This document shows positions 36,139 through 45,639 of a stretch of 64,000 nt of DNA, one piece after another. Under the pieces are notes generated by a model. That model worked only from the letters and a program-made list of their open reading frames with translations. It searched no databases and was not told where the DNA came from. Both the position numbers and the translations under genes were made by a program. Within the stretch, counting starts at the first letter, position 1, and every line of letters starts with the position of its first letter. Origin of the DNA: Methylosinus sp. LW4 (lineage in GTDB: Bacteria > Pseudomonadota > Alphaproteobacteria > Rhizobiales > Beijerinckiaceae); assembly GCF_000379125.1 (NCBI RefSeq), contig NZ_KB900626.1, forward strand, positions 2,800,667 to 2,864,666. The letters run 5' to 3'.

Positions 36139-36510
36139 TCATTCGTCGGCCAGCAGCACGCCGGTGATGCAGACGTCGCCGTCGTCGATCACGAGCGAAA
36201 GCGGCGTCAGCTTCCCGCCCTGACACGGGCCGATGAAGCAATGGCCGGTGTCGAGGTCGAATTGGGAGCGATGCTGCCCGCATTCGAGGAAATTGCCCGA
36301 CTCGTCGAGGAAATTGCCGGGTGAAGTGTCGAGACGCATCTGCTCGTGCGGGCAGGAATTCTCGAAACCGTAGAAGTTGTTGCCTTTGCGCGTGATGATG
36401 ATCGGCCACGGATTGGTGTCGCCGTTGTCATAGGCGCGCATCAGGACGAAGCCATGGGCTTGGCCGTCCTCTATGTGGCCTGTGCGACAAATCACAAACA
36501 GATCGTCCAT
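36139..36510 (-). CDS. Rieske [2Fe-2S] ferredoxin-like protein
   Basis: The 123-residue protein has the two halves of a Rieske cluster site: SCPHEQMRLD (Cys and His ligands) and LECGQHRSQFDLDTG (Cys and His ligands). No transmembrane helix or catalytic domain is present, so it is a soluble electron-transfer protein, of the ferredoxin or NirD-like sort. The ATG at 36510 has AAAGGGATC upstream; an in-frame TTG seven codons earlier is less likely. It is the first gene of the minus-strand set with the unknown and EF-G-like proteins. Confidence 0.88.
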   Translation of the reverse strand: MDDLFVICRTGHIEDGQAHGFVLMRAYDNGDTNPWPIIITRKGNNFYGFENSCPHEQMRLDTSPGNFLDESGNFLECGQHRSQFDLDTGHCFIGPCQGGKLTPLSLVIDDGDVCITGVLLADE

Positions 36511-36584
36511 GGGCTGATCCCTTTCGAACAAACATCCACGCTCCGTGCGACCCGGAGCGGACCCGTGAAATCGGGTAGCAAGCG

Positions 36585-36836
36585 ATGAGCCAGCCTGATC
36601 CGACGCTTGACGATATGGTTAGATCACTATACGAAGCGGTTTCGAGAGAGGATCGCGCGCGCTGCGCCCCCCTCCCCGACCCTCCCCCGCACGCGGGAGA
36701 GGGAGGAGAGTCGGGGTTTCATCGATGCTTCGCGAAACGTCGACAGCCCCCCTCTCCCGCGAAGCGGGGGAGGGTGAGGGAGGGGGCTCCCCCCGAATTT
36801 TCGAGGACCCGGATCAATGAACGCGCCCGAGCCTAA
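36585..36836 (+). CDS. Short ORF read through a palindromic repeat, probably a gene remnant
   Basis: The frame starts MSQPDPTLDDMVRSLYEAVS, which looks like a genuine helical N-terminus, but from codon 28 it is encoded by the 122-base palindromic repeat and has a Pro/Arg/Gly-rich nonsense-like tail. It overlaps the start of the next gene in another frame. It may be the 5' stub of a gene cut by the repeat. The ribosome site is weak. Confidence 0.25.
   Translation: MSQPDPTLDDMVRSLYEAVSREDRARCAPLPDPPPHAGEGGESGFHRCFAKRRQPPSPAKRGRVREGAPPEFSRTRINERARA
36666..36787. repeat. Palindromic repeat with 21-bp core (copy 1)
   Basis: Outer arms GCCCCCC-TCCCC... and ...GAGGGAGGGGGC pair over the whole 122 bases, with inner hairpins CCCGC/GCGGG. 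The centre holds TTCATCGA, two bases, then a variant TTCGCG block and AAC (36718-36738). Copies with the same core are at 51805-51911 (core inverted) and 59770-59889. Confidence 0.8.
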
Positions 36837-37116
36837 CGAAGCAGCCGCCGGCGCGCGCGCGGAAAACGCGCTCAAAGCGCAGCTCATCGGCAAGATCGGC
36901 CGGCTGATGAAGGAGCGCGGCTTGAAGCAGGTGGAGGCCGCCGGCCTGCTCGGCGTCAAGCAGCCGGACGTCTCCAAAATGCTGCGCGGCGATTTCCGCC
37001 AGTTCTCGGTCGAGCGGCTGCTGCGTTTTCTGGTGGCGCTGGGACAGGACGTGGAGATCGTCGTCAAGCCGCCGAGCGGCGCGGAGGCCCCGGCGCTGCG
37101 CGTCGCGCGTCTGTGA
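36817..37116 (+). CDS. XRE-family helix-turn-helix regulator
   Basis: The 99-residue protein has a helix-turn-helix of the XRE/HigA-like type (about residues 25-75): LIGKIGRLMKERGLKQVEAA, then LLGVKQPDVSKMLRGDFRQF and SVERLLRFLVALGQDVEIVV. That last pattern is typical of antitoxin-like regulators paired with a small toxin. No toxin gene is adjacent; the ORF upstream is a remnant. It lies 76 bases before shc on the same strand, but a regulatory link is only a guess. Confidence 0.85.
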   Translation: MNAPEPNEAAAGARAENALKAQLIGKIGRLMKERGLKQVEAAGLLGVKQPDVSKMLRGDFRQFSVERLLRFLVALGQDVEIVVKPPSGAEAPALRVARL

Positions 37117-37192
37117 CGCGAATAGACCATTCTTTTAGAAAAACGAGAGACGAAGGGATCGTGATGACCGAGCTGCGAAGGAGCGCGAAAAT

Positions 37193-39157
37193 ATGACCGC
37201 GACCGCCCTTGCGATCGAGCCGAAGCGCGACGACGCGCTCGACCAGAGCATCGCGCGCGCTTCCGGCGCGTTGCGCGCGCTCGCCAAAGGCGACGGCCAT
37301 TGGTGCTTCGAGCTCGAGGCCGACGCCACGATTCCGGCCGAATATGTGCTGATGCGCCATTTCCGCGACGAGCCGATCGATCACGCGCTCGAGGGCAAGA
37401 TCGCCGTCTATCTGCGCCGTATCCAGGGCGCGCATGGCGGCTGGCCTTTGTTCCGCGACGGCGCCCTCGATATGAGCGCCAGCGTGAAGGCCTATTTCGC
37501 GCTGAAGATGATCGGCGACGACATTGACGCGCCGCATATGAAGCGGGCGCGCGAGGCGATCCTCAGCCATGGCGGCGCCGCGCGCACGAATGTCTTCACA
37601 CGCGCGCTGCTGGCGCTCTATGGCGAGATTCCCTGGCGCGGCGTGCCGGCCATGCCGGTGGAGATCATGCTGCTGCCGAAATGGTTTCCCTTCCATATCG
37701 ACAAGATCTCCTATTGGGGCCGCACCGTCCTCGTGCCGCTGCTCGTGCTGCAGACGTTGAAGCCGCAGGCCGTCAATCGGCTCGGCGTGCATATAGGCGA
37801 GCTGTTCACCACCCCGCCGAACGAGGTGAAGAAATGGCCGACCGGCGCGCATCAGCATCCGGCGCTGGTCGCATTCTTCGGCGCGATCGACAGGCTGCTG
37901 CGCGCCGCCGATCCTTATTTTCCCAAAGGCCCGCGCCAGCGCGCGATAAAGGCGGCGGAGGCTTTCGTCACGCAGCGGCTGAACGGCGTCGACGGTCTCG
38001 GCGCCATCTTCCCCGCCATGGTCAACAGCCTGCTGATGTATGAGGTTCTCGGCGTCCCCGCCGACGACGAGCGCATCAGGCTCGCGCGCGAATCGATCGA
38101 GCGTCTGCTCGTCGTCAAGGAGGACGAGGCCTATTGCCAGCCCTGCGTCTCGCCCGTGTGGGACACGGCGCTCGCCTGCCACACGCTGCTCGAGGTCGGC
38201 GGTGAGGCGGAGGAGGCGCGCGCCCGCGCCGGCCTCGACTGGCTCGCGCCCTTGCAGGTGCTGGATGTGAAGGGCGATTGGGCCGTGCAGCGGCCGAATG
38301 TGCGCCCCGGCGGCTGGGCCTTCCAATACGCCAACGCCTATTACCCGGATGTCGACGACACCGCCGTGGTGGTGACGGCGATGGATCGCTCCTACGCCGG
38401 CCGCTCCGACCGGCCCTATGACGAGCGCATCGCCCGCGCGCGCGAATGGGTCGAAGGGCTGCAGAGCAAGAATGGCGGCTGGGGCGCCTTCGACGCCGAC
38501 AATGAATATTATTATCTCAACCACATTCCCTTCGCCGATCATGGCGCGCTGCTCGATCCGCCGACCTCGGACGTCTCGGCGCGCTGCGTCTCCATGCTGG
38601 CGCAGCTCGGCGACACGATCGAGACCAGCCCCAGCATGAAAGCCGGCGTCGATTACCTGCTCGCCGAGCAGGAGCCGGACGGCAGCTGGTTCGGCCGCTG
38701 GGGAATGAACTATATATACGGGACCTGGTCGACGCTCTGCGCGCTCAACGCCGCCGGGCTGAAGCCGGAACATCGCGCCATGCGCCGCGCCGTGGATTGG
38801 CTCGTCGCGATCCAGAACGAGGACGGCGGCTGGGGCGAGGACGGAGACAGCTATAAGCTCGACTATCGCGGCTATGAGAAAGCGCCGAGCACTCCCTCGC
38901 AGACGGCCTGGGGCGTGCTGGCGCTGATGGCGGCGGGCGAGGTCGGCCATCCGGCGGTCGCCCGCGGCATATCCTATCTGCAGGCCAATCAGGATGCGGA
39001 TGGCCTGTGGAAGGAGGAGCGCTACACCGCCACGGGCTTCCCGCGCGTCTTCTATCTGCGCTATCACGGCTACGCAAAATTCTTCCCGCTGTGGGCGCTC
39101 GCGCGCTATCGTAACCTCGAAAGGGGCAACAGCAAAATTGTCCAGACCGGACTCTAA
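37193..39157 (+). CDS. shc: Squalene-hopene cyclase
   Basis: The 654-residue membrane-associated enzyme cyclises squalene to hopene, the first step of hopanoid synthesis. The catalytic acid motif DVDDTA is at residues 386-391. Several QW-type repeats are visible, e.g. GAHGGWPLF, KNGGWGAFDAD, PDGSWFGRWG and DGGWGEDGDSY. The ending FYLRYHGYAKFFPLWAL is the family norm. The gene heads the hopanoid set and hpnG follows closely. A weak GAAGGAGCG lies ten bases before the ATG. Confidence 0.97.
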   Translation: MTATALAIEPKRDDALDQSIARASGALRALAKGDGHWCFELEADATIPAEYVLMRHFRDEPIDHALEGKIAVYLRRIQGAHGGWPLFRDGALDMSASVKAYFALKMIGDDIDAPHMKRAREAILSHGGAARTNVFTRALLALYGEIPWRGVPAMPVEIMLLPKWFPFHIDKISYWGRTVLVPLLVLQTLKPQAVNRLGVHIGELFTTPPNEVKKWPTGAHQHPALVAFFGAIDRLLRAADPYFPKGPRQRAIKAAEAFVTQRLNGVDGLGAIFPAMVNSLLMYEVLGVPADDERIRLARESIERLLVVKEDEAYCQPCVSPVWDTALACHTLLEVGGEAEEARARAGLDWLAPLQVLDVKGDWAVQRPNVRPGGWAFQYANAYYPDVDDTAVVVTAMDRSYAGRSDRPYDERIARAREWVEGLQSKNGGWGAFDADNEYYYLNHIPFADHGALLDPPTSDVSARCVSMLAQLGDTIETSPSMKAGVDYLLAEQEPDGSWFGRWGMNYIYGTWSTLCALNAAGLKPEHRAMRRAVDWLVAIQNEDGGWGEDGDSYKLDYRGYEKAPSTPSQTAWGVLALMAAGEVGHPAVARGISYLQANQDADGLWKEERYTATGFPRVFYLRYHGYAKFFPLWALARYRNLERGNSKIVQTGL

Positions 39158-39182
39158 TCGTCGCTTGGACGGCCCGGATGAG

Positions 39183-39875
39183 GTGGAGCCCCCGCGCTTC
39201 CTCATCATCACGGGGCTGCTCAGCGAGCGCGCCTGCGCGGAGGGCGAAGGTCTGGTGCCGATTTGCAGCGGCGCCGACACTGAGGGCCTGCGCGCCGCGC
39301 TCGAGCGTACGCAGGGCTTCGCGCTAGCCGGCGTCGTCAGCTTCGGCATAGCGGGCGGGCTCGATCCGGCGCTGCGGCCGGGCGACGTCGTCATCGGAGC
39401 CTCGGTCGTCGCCGAGAACAAGCGCTATGAGACGAGCGCCGAGCTGTCGTCCATTTTGAGCGAAGGTCTCGGCGCCTCGGGCGGCAAGATCGTCTCCGGC
39501 GTCATCGCCGGCGTCGAGGCGCCCGTGCTCGACCCCAGGGCCAAAGCCGCGCTGCGCAAGCGGACCGGGGCCGCCGCCGTCGATATGGAAACCCACATCG
39601 CCGCCGATTTCGCCGAGCGCCGGCGCCTGCCGCTGGCCGTGGTGCGCGTGGTCAATGATCCGGCGGCGCGGGCGCTGCCGCCGCTGGCCACCTCCGCCGT
39701 CACGCCGGACGGCGGCGTCGATTTCCGCGCGGTGTTTCGCGATCTCGCCCGCGAGCCGCGCCAGATCGGCGATCTCATTCTCGCCGGTCTGGACTTTCGC
39801 AAATCATCGGCGACCTTAGGCCGCTGTGGGCGTCTTCTCGGCCCGCTCCTTAGCCTCGGCCTCTCGGAGCTCTGA
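39183..39875 (+). CDS. hpnG: Hopanoid-associated phosphorylase (adenosylhopane to ribosylhopane step)
   Basis: The 230-residue protein belongs to the purine/nucleoside phosphorylase-like group; HpnG removes adenine from adenosylhopane. Seen: FLIITGLLSERACAEGEG at the N-terminus, the GVVSFGIAGGLDPALRPGDVV glycine loop and AAAVDMETH, the ribose-binding Met-Glu pattern. The GTG start at 39183 gives the usual N-terminus; TTG at 39138 inside shc is an alternative. The C-terminus (RCGRLLGPLLSLGLSEL) overlaps the 3' end of hpnH on the other strand by 60 bases. Confidence 0.9.
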   Translation: MEPPRFLIITGLLSERACAEGEGLVPICSGADTEGLRAALERTQGFALAGVVSFGIAGGLDPALRPGDVVIGASVVAENKRYETSAELSSILSEGLGASGGKIVSGVIAGVEAPVLDPRAKAALRKRTGAAAVDMETHIAADFAERRRLPLAVVRVVNDPAARALPPLATSAVTPDGGVDFRAVFRDLAREPRQIGDLILAGLDFRKSSATLGRCGRLLGPLLSLGLSEL

Positions 39876-40967
39876 CAGCGTCGCGACATTCTTGTCGAAG
39901 ACATATTGCGCCGGCCGCTGCTTCTCGAGCGAGATGTCGGGCGCGAAATCGCCTTCCGTCTTCACGCCGCGCAGAGCGACCAGCGCCGCCTTCCACGGAC
40001 GCGCGACGGCGTCCTTCACCGCCGTGGCCTCGAAGCCGCAATGGACCATGCAATCGGCGCATTTCTCGTAATTGCCGACGCCGTAAGAGTCCCAATCAGT
40101 CTCGTCCATCAGCTGCTTGAAGGTCGGGACATAGCCCTCGCCCAGAAGATAGCAGGGACGCTGCCAGCCGAAGACGGTGCGCGCCGGATTACCCCAGGGC
40201 GTGCAATGATAGGTCTGATTGCCGGCCAGAAAGTCGAGGAACAGGCCCGATTGCACGAAGGCCCAGTCGCGTCCGCCGCGTCCGCGCTTCAGAATGCCGC
40301 GGAACAGCTCCTTGGTGCGCGCGCGATTGAGAAAATGCGCCTGATTGGGCGCGCGCTCATAGGCGTAGCCCGGCGACACCGTCATGCCGTCTATGCCGAT
40401 GCGCTTCACCTCGTCGAAGAAATCGGCGACGCGGGCCGGATCGGCGTCCTGGAAGAAGGTGCTGTTGATGGTGACGCGGAAGCCCTTGGACTTCGCCAGC
40501 TTGATCGCCTCCACCGCGCGCTTGTAGACGCCGGTCTGGCTCACCGCGCGATCATGCATCTCCTCGTCGCCGTCGAGATGGATCGACCAGGTGAAATAAG
40601 GGCTCGGCTTATACTGGTCGATCTTTTTGGCCAGCAGCAGGGCGTTGGTGCAAACGATGGCGAATTTCTTGCGCGCCATTATGCCTTCGACGATCTGCGG
40701 CAGCTCCTTGTGCAGCAGCGGCTCGCCGCCCGCGATCACGACGACCGGCGCGCCACATTCGTCCACCGAGGCGAGGCAGTCCTCCGCCGAGAGGCGCTTA
40801 TCGAGAATATGGTCCGGGTAGTCGATCTTGCCGCAGCCGGCGCAGGCGAGATTGCAGCGAAACAGCGGCTCGAGCATCAGCACCAGCGGATAGCGCTTCC
40901 GGCCGGCGAGATGCTGGCGGAGGATATAGCCCCCGATCGACATGATGTAGCGAAGCGGAATGGACAA
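39816..40967 (-). CDS. hpnH: Hopanoid radical SAM protein (adenosylhopane synthase)
   Basis: The 383-residue enzyme adds the adenosyl group to diploptene. The radical SAM cluster motif is CNLACAGC (Cys 38, 42, 45), followed by VVIAGGEPLLH and further cysteines near residues 300-310 (EKCADCMVHCGFE). The start was set at TTG 40967, preceded by GGAAGGA, because MSIPLRYIMSIGGY matches the family N-terminus; ATG 40943 would trim eight residues. The usual shc-hpnG-hpnH order is kept but hpnH is inverted, meeting hpnG tail to tail. Confidence 0.93.
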   Translation of the reverse strand: MSIPLRYIMSIGGYILRQHLAGRKRYPLVLMLEPLFRCNLACAGCGKIDYPDHILDKRLSAEDCLASVDECGAPVVVIAGGEPLLHKELPQIVEGIMARKKFAIVCTNALLLAKKIDQYKPSPYFTWSIHLDGDEEMHDRAVSQTGVYKRAVEAIKLAKSKGFRVTINSTFFQDADPARVADFFDEVKRIGIDGMTVSPGYAYERAPNQAHFLNRARTKELFRGILKRGRGGRDWAFVQSGLFLDFLAGNQTYHCTPWGNPARTVFGWQRPCYLLGEGYVPTFKQLMDETDWDSYGVGNYEKCADCMVHCGFEATAVKDAVARPWKAALVALRGVKTEGDFAPDISLEKQRPAQYVFDKNVATLSELREAEAKERAEKTPTAA

Positions 40968-41203
40968 GAAAGCTGTTCCTTCCAGGGACCGGCTCTTCGA
41001 CAGAGCGGCGCGGAGGCCGCCCGGCTTCGACGCGCGACAAAGACAGCGTCGGAACGTGTCGTCTAACACGAAAGCTCGACTGCGCAAACCGGCGGCCGAG
41101 ATCGCCGGCTGCGGCGACTTCAACCCGAGGATATGGCGTTTTTCAGGCCCGAGCGGATCATGATAGGGTCGCGGCCCGAAAACGGAAACGGCGAGAGGGA
41201 AGT

Positions 41204-41851
41204 TTGGCGGGCGTGATCGTCAAAATCTGCGGCTTGTCCACCGCGCCGACGCTCGAGGCGACGATCGCCGCCGGCGCCGATATGGCCGGCTTCGTCTTCT
41301 TCGAGAAAAGCCCGCGCCACATCACGCTCGAGACGGCGCGGGAGCTCGGCCGGGTCGCGCAGGGACGCATCCGCAAAGTGGCGCTGACCGTCGACGCCGA
41401 CGATTCCACGCTCGACGCGATCGTCGCCGCTCTCGCGCCGGACCTTCTGCAATTGCACGGAGCGGAGACGCCCGAGCGCGTCGCCGCGACGAAGGCGCGA
41501 TTCGGGCTGCCGATCATCAAGGCGATCGGCGTCGCCGGCGCCGCGGATGTCGCGCGCGCGACGGCCTTTCGGGAGACCGCCGACATTCTCCTCTTCGACG
41601 CCAAGCCCGCGCCGAACGCCGCCGTTCCCGGCGGGGCCGGGATGGTCTTCGATTGGGAGCTGATGCGCGGCTACGGCGACGGCGACTGGATGCTCTCCGG
41701 CGGCCTCGACCCCGCCAATGTGGCGGAGGCGCTGCGGCTGACCGGCGCGCCGGCGGTGGACGTGTCCTCTGGCGTCGAGCGCGAGCGGGGCGTGAAGGAC
41801 GAGGCGAAGATCGCAGCCTTTGTCACGGCGGCGCGCGGCGCATCTGTCTGA
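41204..41851 (+). CDS. trpF: Phosphoribosylanthranilate isomerase
   Basis: The 215-residue TIM-barrel enzyme isomerises phosphoribosylanthranilate in tryptophan synthesis. VKICGLSTAPTLEATIAAGA carries the catalytic Cys, and LLFDAKP the catalytic Asp. GGLDPANVAEAL and AVDVSSGVERERGVKD bind phosphate. The start is TTG at 41204 just after GAGAGGGA; a GTG three codons later is possible. It lies divergent from hpnH with about 236 bases between, which should hold both promoters. trpB follows after 72 bases. Confidence 0.95.
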   Translation: MAGVIVKICGLSTAPTLEATIAAGADMAGFVFFEKSPRHITLETARELGRVAQGRIRKVALTVDADDSTLDAIVAALAPDLLQLHGAETPERVAATKARFGLPIIKAIGVAGAADVARATAFRETADILLFDAKPAPNAAVPGGAGMVFDWELMRGYGDGDWMLSGGLDPANVAEALRLTGAPAVDVSSGVERERGVKDEAKIAAFVTAARGASV

Positions 41852-41923
41852 CGATCTACGGCGCTTTCATCGGAGCGGCGGAGGGTCTAAGACAGCGCCG
41901 CAGCCGAGGCGAGGAGGACCGAC

Positions 41924-43171
<1,248 letters not shown>

Positions 43172-43193
43172 GCTTGTCGGCGGGGCCGGCCGG

Positions 43194-43213
43194 GGTTATA
43201 TTTTTATATAACC
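43194..43213. promoter_or_regulatory. Perfect palindrome before mazE, probable antitoxin operator
   Basis: GGTTATAT and ATATAACC form a perfect inverted repeat around TTTT, 16 bases before the mazE ATG. The A/T-rich block is unlike the surroundings. Antitoxins of this type bind such palindromes to repress their own operon. Confidence 0.7.
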
Positions 43214-43229
43214 CTAGAAAGGCAGAGCG

Positions 43230-43481
43230 ATGCAGACGGCCAAGTTACGAAAAGTCGGCGGCTCGATCATGGTGGCGGTTCCGCCCGCCATGCTCAGCGC
43301 GCTCGAGCTCGCGGCCGAATCGACCGTCGGCCTTTCGATCGAGGGCGGTCGCCTGATCGTCGAGCCGCAACCCCAGCGCCGCTATTCGCTCGACGAGCTT
43401 TTGTCCGAAGAGGCCCCTTCTGTCTCCGACCAGGACGAAGCTTGGATGAATTCGCCGCCCGTTGGCCGCGAACTTCTCTGA
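43230..43481 (+). CDS. MazE-type antitoxin (AbrB-fold)
   Basis: The 83-residue protein has the swapped-hairpin AbrB/MazE DNA-binding part at its N-terminus (TAKLRKVGGSIMVAVPPAML, then STVGLSIEGGRLIVEP) and a flexible acidic C-terminus that should block the toxin. GAAAGGCAGAGCG precedes the ATG. Its stop overlaps the mazF start by one base (TGATG). It lies inside the trp gene run. Confidence 0.88.
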   Translation: MQTAKLRKVGGSIMVAVPPAMLSALELAAESTVGLSIEGGRLIVEPQPQRRYSLDELLSEEAPSVSDQDEAWMNSPPVGRELL

Positions 43482-43813
43482 TGGATCGAGGCGACATCTA
43501 CCTCGTCGATCTCGATCCGACCGAAGGGCGTGAGCAAAAAGGCCGCCGTTGCGTGATGATCGTTTCGGCGAGCCGCTTCAACCGCCACACCGGGGCGCCG
43601 CTCTGCGTGCCGATCACCGGCGGGGGCGGCTTCGCTCGCGCAACCGGCTTCACGGTTCCGCTCACGGGCAGCGGACTTTCGACCGATGGCGTCGTCCGCT
43701 GCGATCAGGCGCGGACGCTAGATCTTCGCGCCCGCGGCGCCCGCAAGCTCGAGAGCGCTCCCGACTATATCGTCAATGAGGTGATCGCCCGGCTCACGAC
43801 ATTGCTGGAATGA
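43481..43813 (+). CDS. MazF/PemK-type endoribonuclease toxin
   Basis: The 110-residue toxin cleaves mRNA at short sequences. Conserved parts: [23 protein letters not shown] (RGDIY..DL.P..G.EQ), [19 protein letters not shown] and [21 protein letters not shown] (the DQ-R pattern). The start at 43481 follows the antitoxin stop with a one-base overlap; an earlier in-frame ATG lies inside mazE. Target sequence unknown. trpA follows after 53 bases. Confidence 0.9.
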   Translation: MDRGDIYLVDLDPTEGREQKGRRCVMIVSASRFNRHTGAPLCVPITGGGGFARATGFTVPLTGSGLSTDGVVRCDQARTLDLRARGARKLESAPDYIVNEVIARLTTLLE

Positions 43814-43866
43814 CGCCCCACCCCCGCCATTCCCCTTCGCCCTCCCCTATGCTATCGCCTGCGGCC

Positions 43867-44763
43867 ATGAGCACACGCATCGACGCCCGCTTCGAAGCCC
43901 TGCGCGCCGAGGGCCGCGCCGCCCTCGTGACCTTCGTCATGGCGGGCGACCCGGACCTCGAGACCTCGCTCGCTCTATTGAAGCGCCTGCCCGAGGCCGG
44001 CGCGGATCTGATCGAGCTCGGCATTCCCTTCACCGATCCCATGGCCGACGGCCCCGCCATTCAGGCGGCGGGCCTTCGGGCGCTGCATGCGGGCATGACG
44101 CTCAATAAGACGCTCGAGCTGGTCCGCGCCTTCCGCGCGCAGGATCAGGCGACGCCGATCGTGCTGATGGGCTATTACAACCCCGTCTATGTGCATGGCG
44201 TGCCCGCCTTCCTCGAGGAGGCGAAGGCGGCCGGCGTCGATGGGCTCATCATCGTCGATCTTCCGGCGGAGGAAGACGCCGAGCTGTGCCTGCCGGCGCG
44301 CGCGGCGGGGCTGAATTTCATCCGCCTGGCGACGCCCACCACGGATGACAAGCGCCTGCCCAAAGTGCTCGAAAACACGAGCGGGTTTGTCTATTATGTG
44401 TCGCTCACCGGCATCACCGGCGCGGCGCTCTCGGATTATTCTGGCGTGTCGGAGGCGGTCGCGCGCATCAAGCGCAGCACTCCTCTGCCCATCGCCGTCG
44501 GCTTCGGCGTCAAGACGGCGGAGAACGCCGCCGAGATCGCGCGCTATGCCGATGGCGTGGTGGTCGGCTCGGCGCTGGTCGATGCGCTGGCGAAATCGCT
44601 CGACGCCGAGAATCGCGCCGGTCCGCGGACGGTGGAGGCGGTGACGAGCCTCGTCGCCGATCTCTCCCGCGGCGTGCGCGGCGCGCGGTCTCAAGAGGCG
44701 AAGAAGGACGAGCCCTTCTCGTTGAAAGGCGCCCTGGGAGCGATCGCGAGGCTCTGGTCATGA
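43867..44763 (+). CDS. trpA: Tryptophan synthase alpha subunit
   Basis: The 298-residue TIM-barrel enzyme cleaves indole-glycerol phosphate. The catalytic Glu and Asp are in [20 protein letters not shown], and [14 protein letters not shown] and SLTGITGA are standard. The start at 43867 ([12 protein letters not shown]) is the family norm; an earlier in-frame ATG at 43810 adds a Pro/Ser-rich tail and overlaps mazF. The last codons overlap accD (ATGA). The C-terminus ([17 protein letters not shown]) is a little longer than in enterics, as in other alphaproteobacteria. Confidence 0.96.
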   Translation: MSTRIDARFEALRAEGRAALVTFVMAGDPDLETSLALLKRLPEAGADLIELGIPFTDPMADGPAIQAAGLRALHAGMTLNKTLELVRAFRAQDQATPIVLMGYYNPVYVHGVPAFLEEAKAAGVDGLIIVDLPAEEDAELCLPARAAGLNFIRLATPTTDDKRLPKVLENTSGFVYYVSLTGITGAALSDYSGVSEAVARIKRSTPLPIAVGFGVKTAENAAEIARYADGVVVGSALVDALAKSLDAENRAGPRTVEAVTSLVADLSRGVRGARSQEAKKDEPFSLKGALGAIARLWS

Positions 44764-45620
44764 ACTGGTATTCCAACGTCGTTCCGCCCAAGATCAAAGC
44801 CCTCATCAAGCGCGAGGCGCCGGAGAACGCCTGGGTCAAATGCCCGGAGAGCGGCCAGCTCGTGTTCCACAAGGACATAGAGGACAATCTCTATGTCGTG
44901 CCGGGCTCCGGCTATCACATGCGCATTCCGGTGGAGGCGCGGCTCGCCGGCCTCTTCGACAATGGCGAGCACGAAGTGGTGCCGACGCCAGAGGTTCCGA
45001 GCGATCCGCTGAAGTTCCGCGACATCAAGCGCTATGTCGACAAGATCAAGGAATATCGCCTCAAGACCGGCCATCAGGATGCGGTCACGATCGCCTATGG
45101 CAAGCTCGAGGGCGCGGCCGTGACCGTCGCGGTGCAGGACTTCGAGTTCATGGGCGGCTCGCTCGGCATGGCGGCGGGCGAGGCGATCATCGCCGGCATG
45201 ACGCACGCCATAGAGAAGCGCACGCCCTTCATCATCTTCACCGCCTCCGGCGGCGCGCGCATGCAGGAGGGCATGTTCTCGCTGATGCAGATGCCGCGCA
45301 CCACAATCGCCGTGCGCCGGCTGCGCGAGGCGCGCCTGCCCTATATCGTCGTGCTCACCAATCCGACGACCGGCGGCGTCACCGCCTCCTACGCCATGCT
45401 GGGCGACGTCCACATCGCCGAGCCCGGCGCGATCATCGGCTTCGCCGGCGCGCGCGTCATCGAGCAGACGATTCGCGAGAAGCTGCCCGAGGGTTTTCAG
45501 CGCGCCGAATATCTGCGCGACCATGGCATGGTGGATATGGTGGTGCCGCGCACGCAAATGCGCGAGACGCTGGCCCGGCTCTGCGCGCTGCTGACCAAAG
45601 CGCCGCGCCGCGCGGCTTGA
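44760..45620 (+). CDS. accD: Acetyl-CoA carboxylase carboxyltransferase beta subunit
   Basis: The 286-residue subunit transfers CO2 from biotin to acetyl-CoA with AccA. The crotonase-like core is clear: [28 protein letters not shown] and [17 protein letters not shown]. The N-terminal zinc ribbon has lost its cysteines: only the first of the expected four remains (VKCPESGQL; then VVPGSGYHM). The same loss occurs in other alphaproteobacterial AccD proteins as far as I know. It overlaps trpA by four bases and precedes folC by 19, the common trpA-accD-folC run. Confidence 0.96.
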   Translation: MNWYSNVVPPKIKALIKREAPENAWVKCPESGQLVFHKDIEDNLYVVPGSGYHMRIPVEARLAGLFDNGEHEVVPTPEVPSDPLKFRDIKRYVDKIKEYRLKTGHQDAVTIAYGKLEGAAVTVAVQDFEFMGGSLGMAAGEAIIAGMTHAIEKRTPFIIFTASGGARMQEGMFSLMQMPRTTIAVRRLREARLPYIVVLTNPTTGGVTASYAMLGDVHIAEPGAIIGFAGARVIEQTIREKLPEGFQRAEYLRDHGMVDMVVPRTQMRETLARLCALLTKAPRRAA

Positions 45621-45639
45621 CGGAACGAAAGCAGATATC

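Noticed and set aside
36661-36790. Possible CRISPR-like array in the GC-rich palindromes
   Set aside because: Each locus has one copy of an inverted repeat, no regular spacers and no cas genes.
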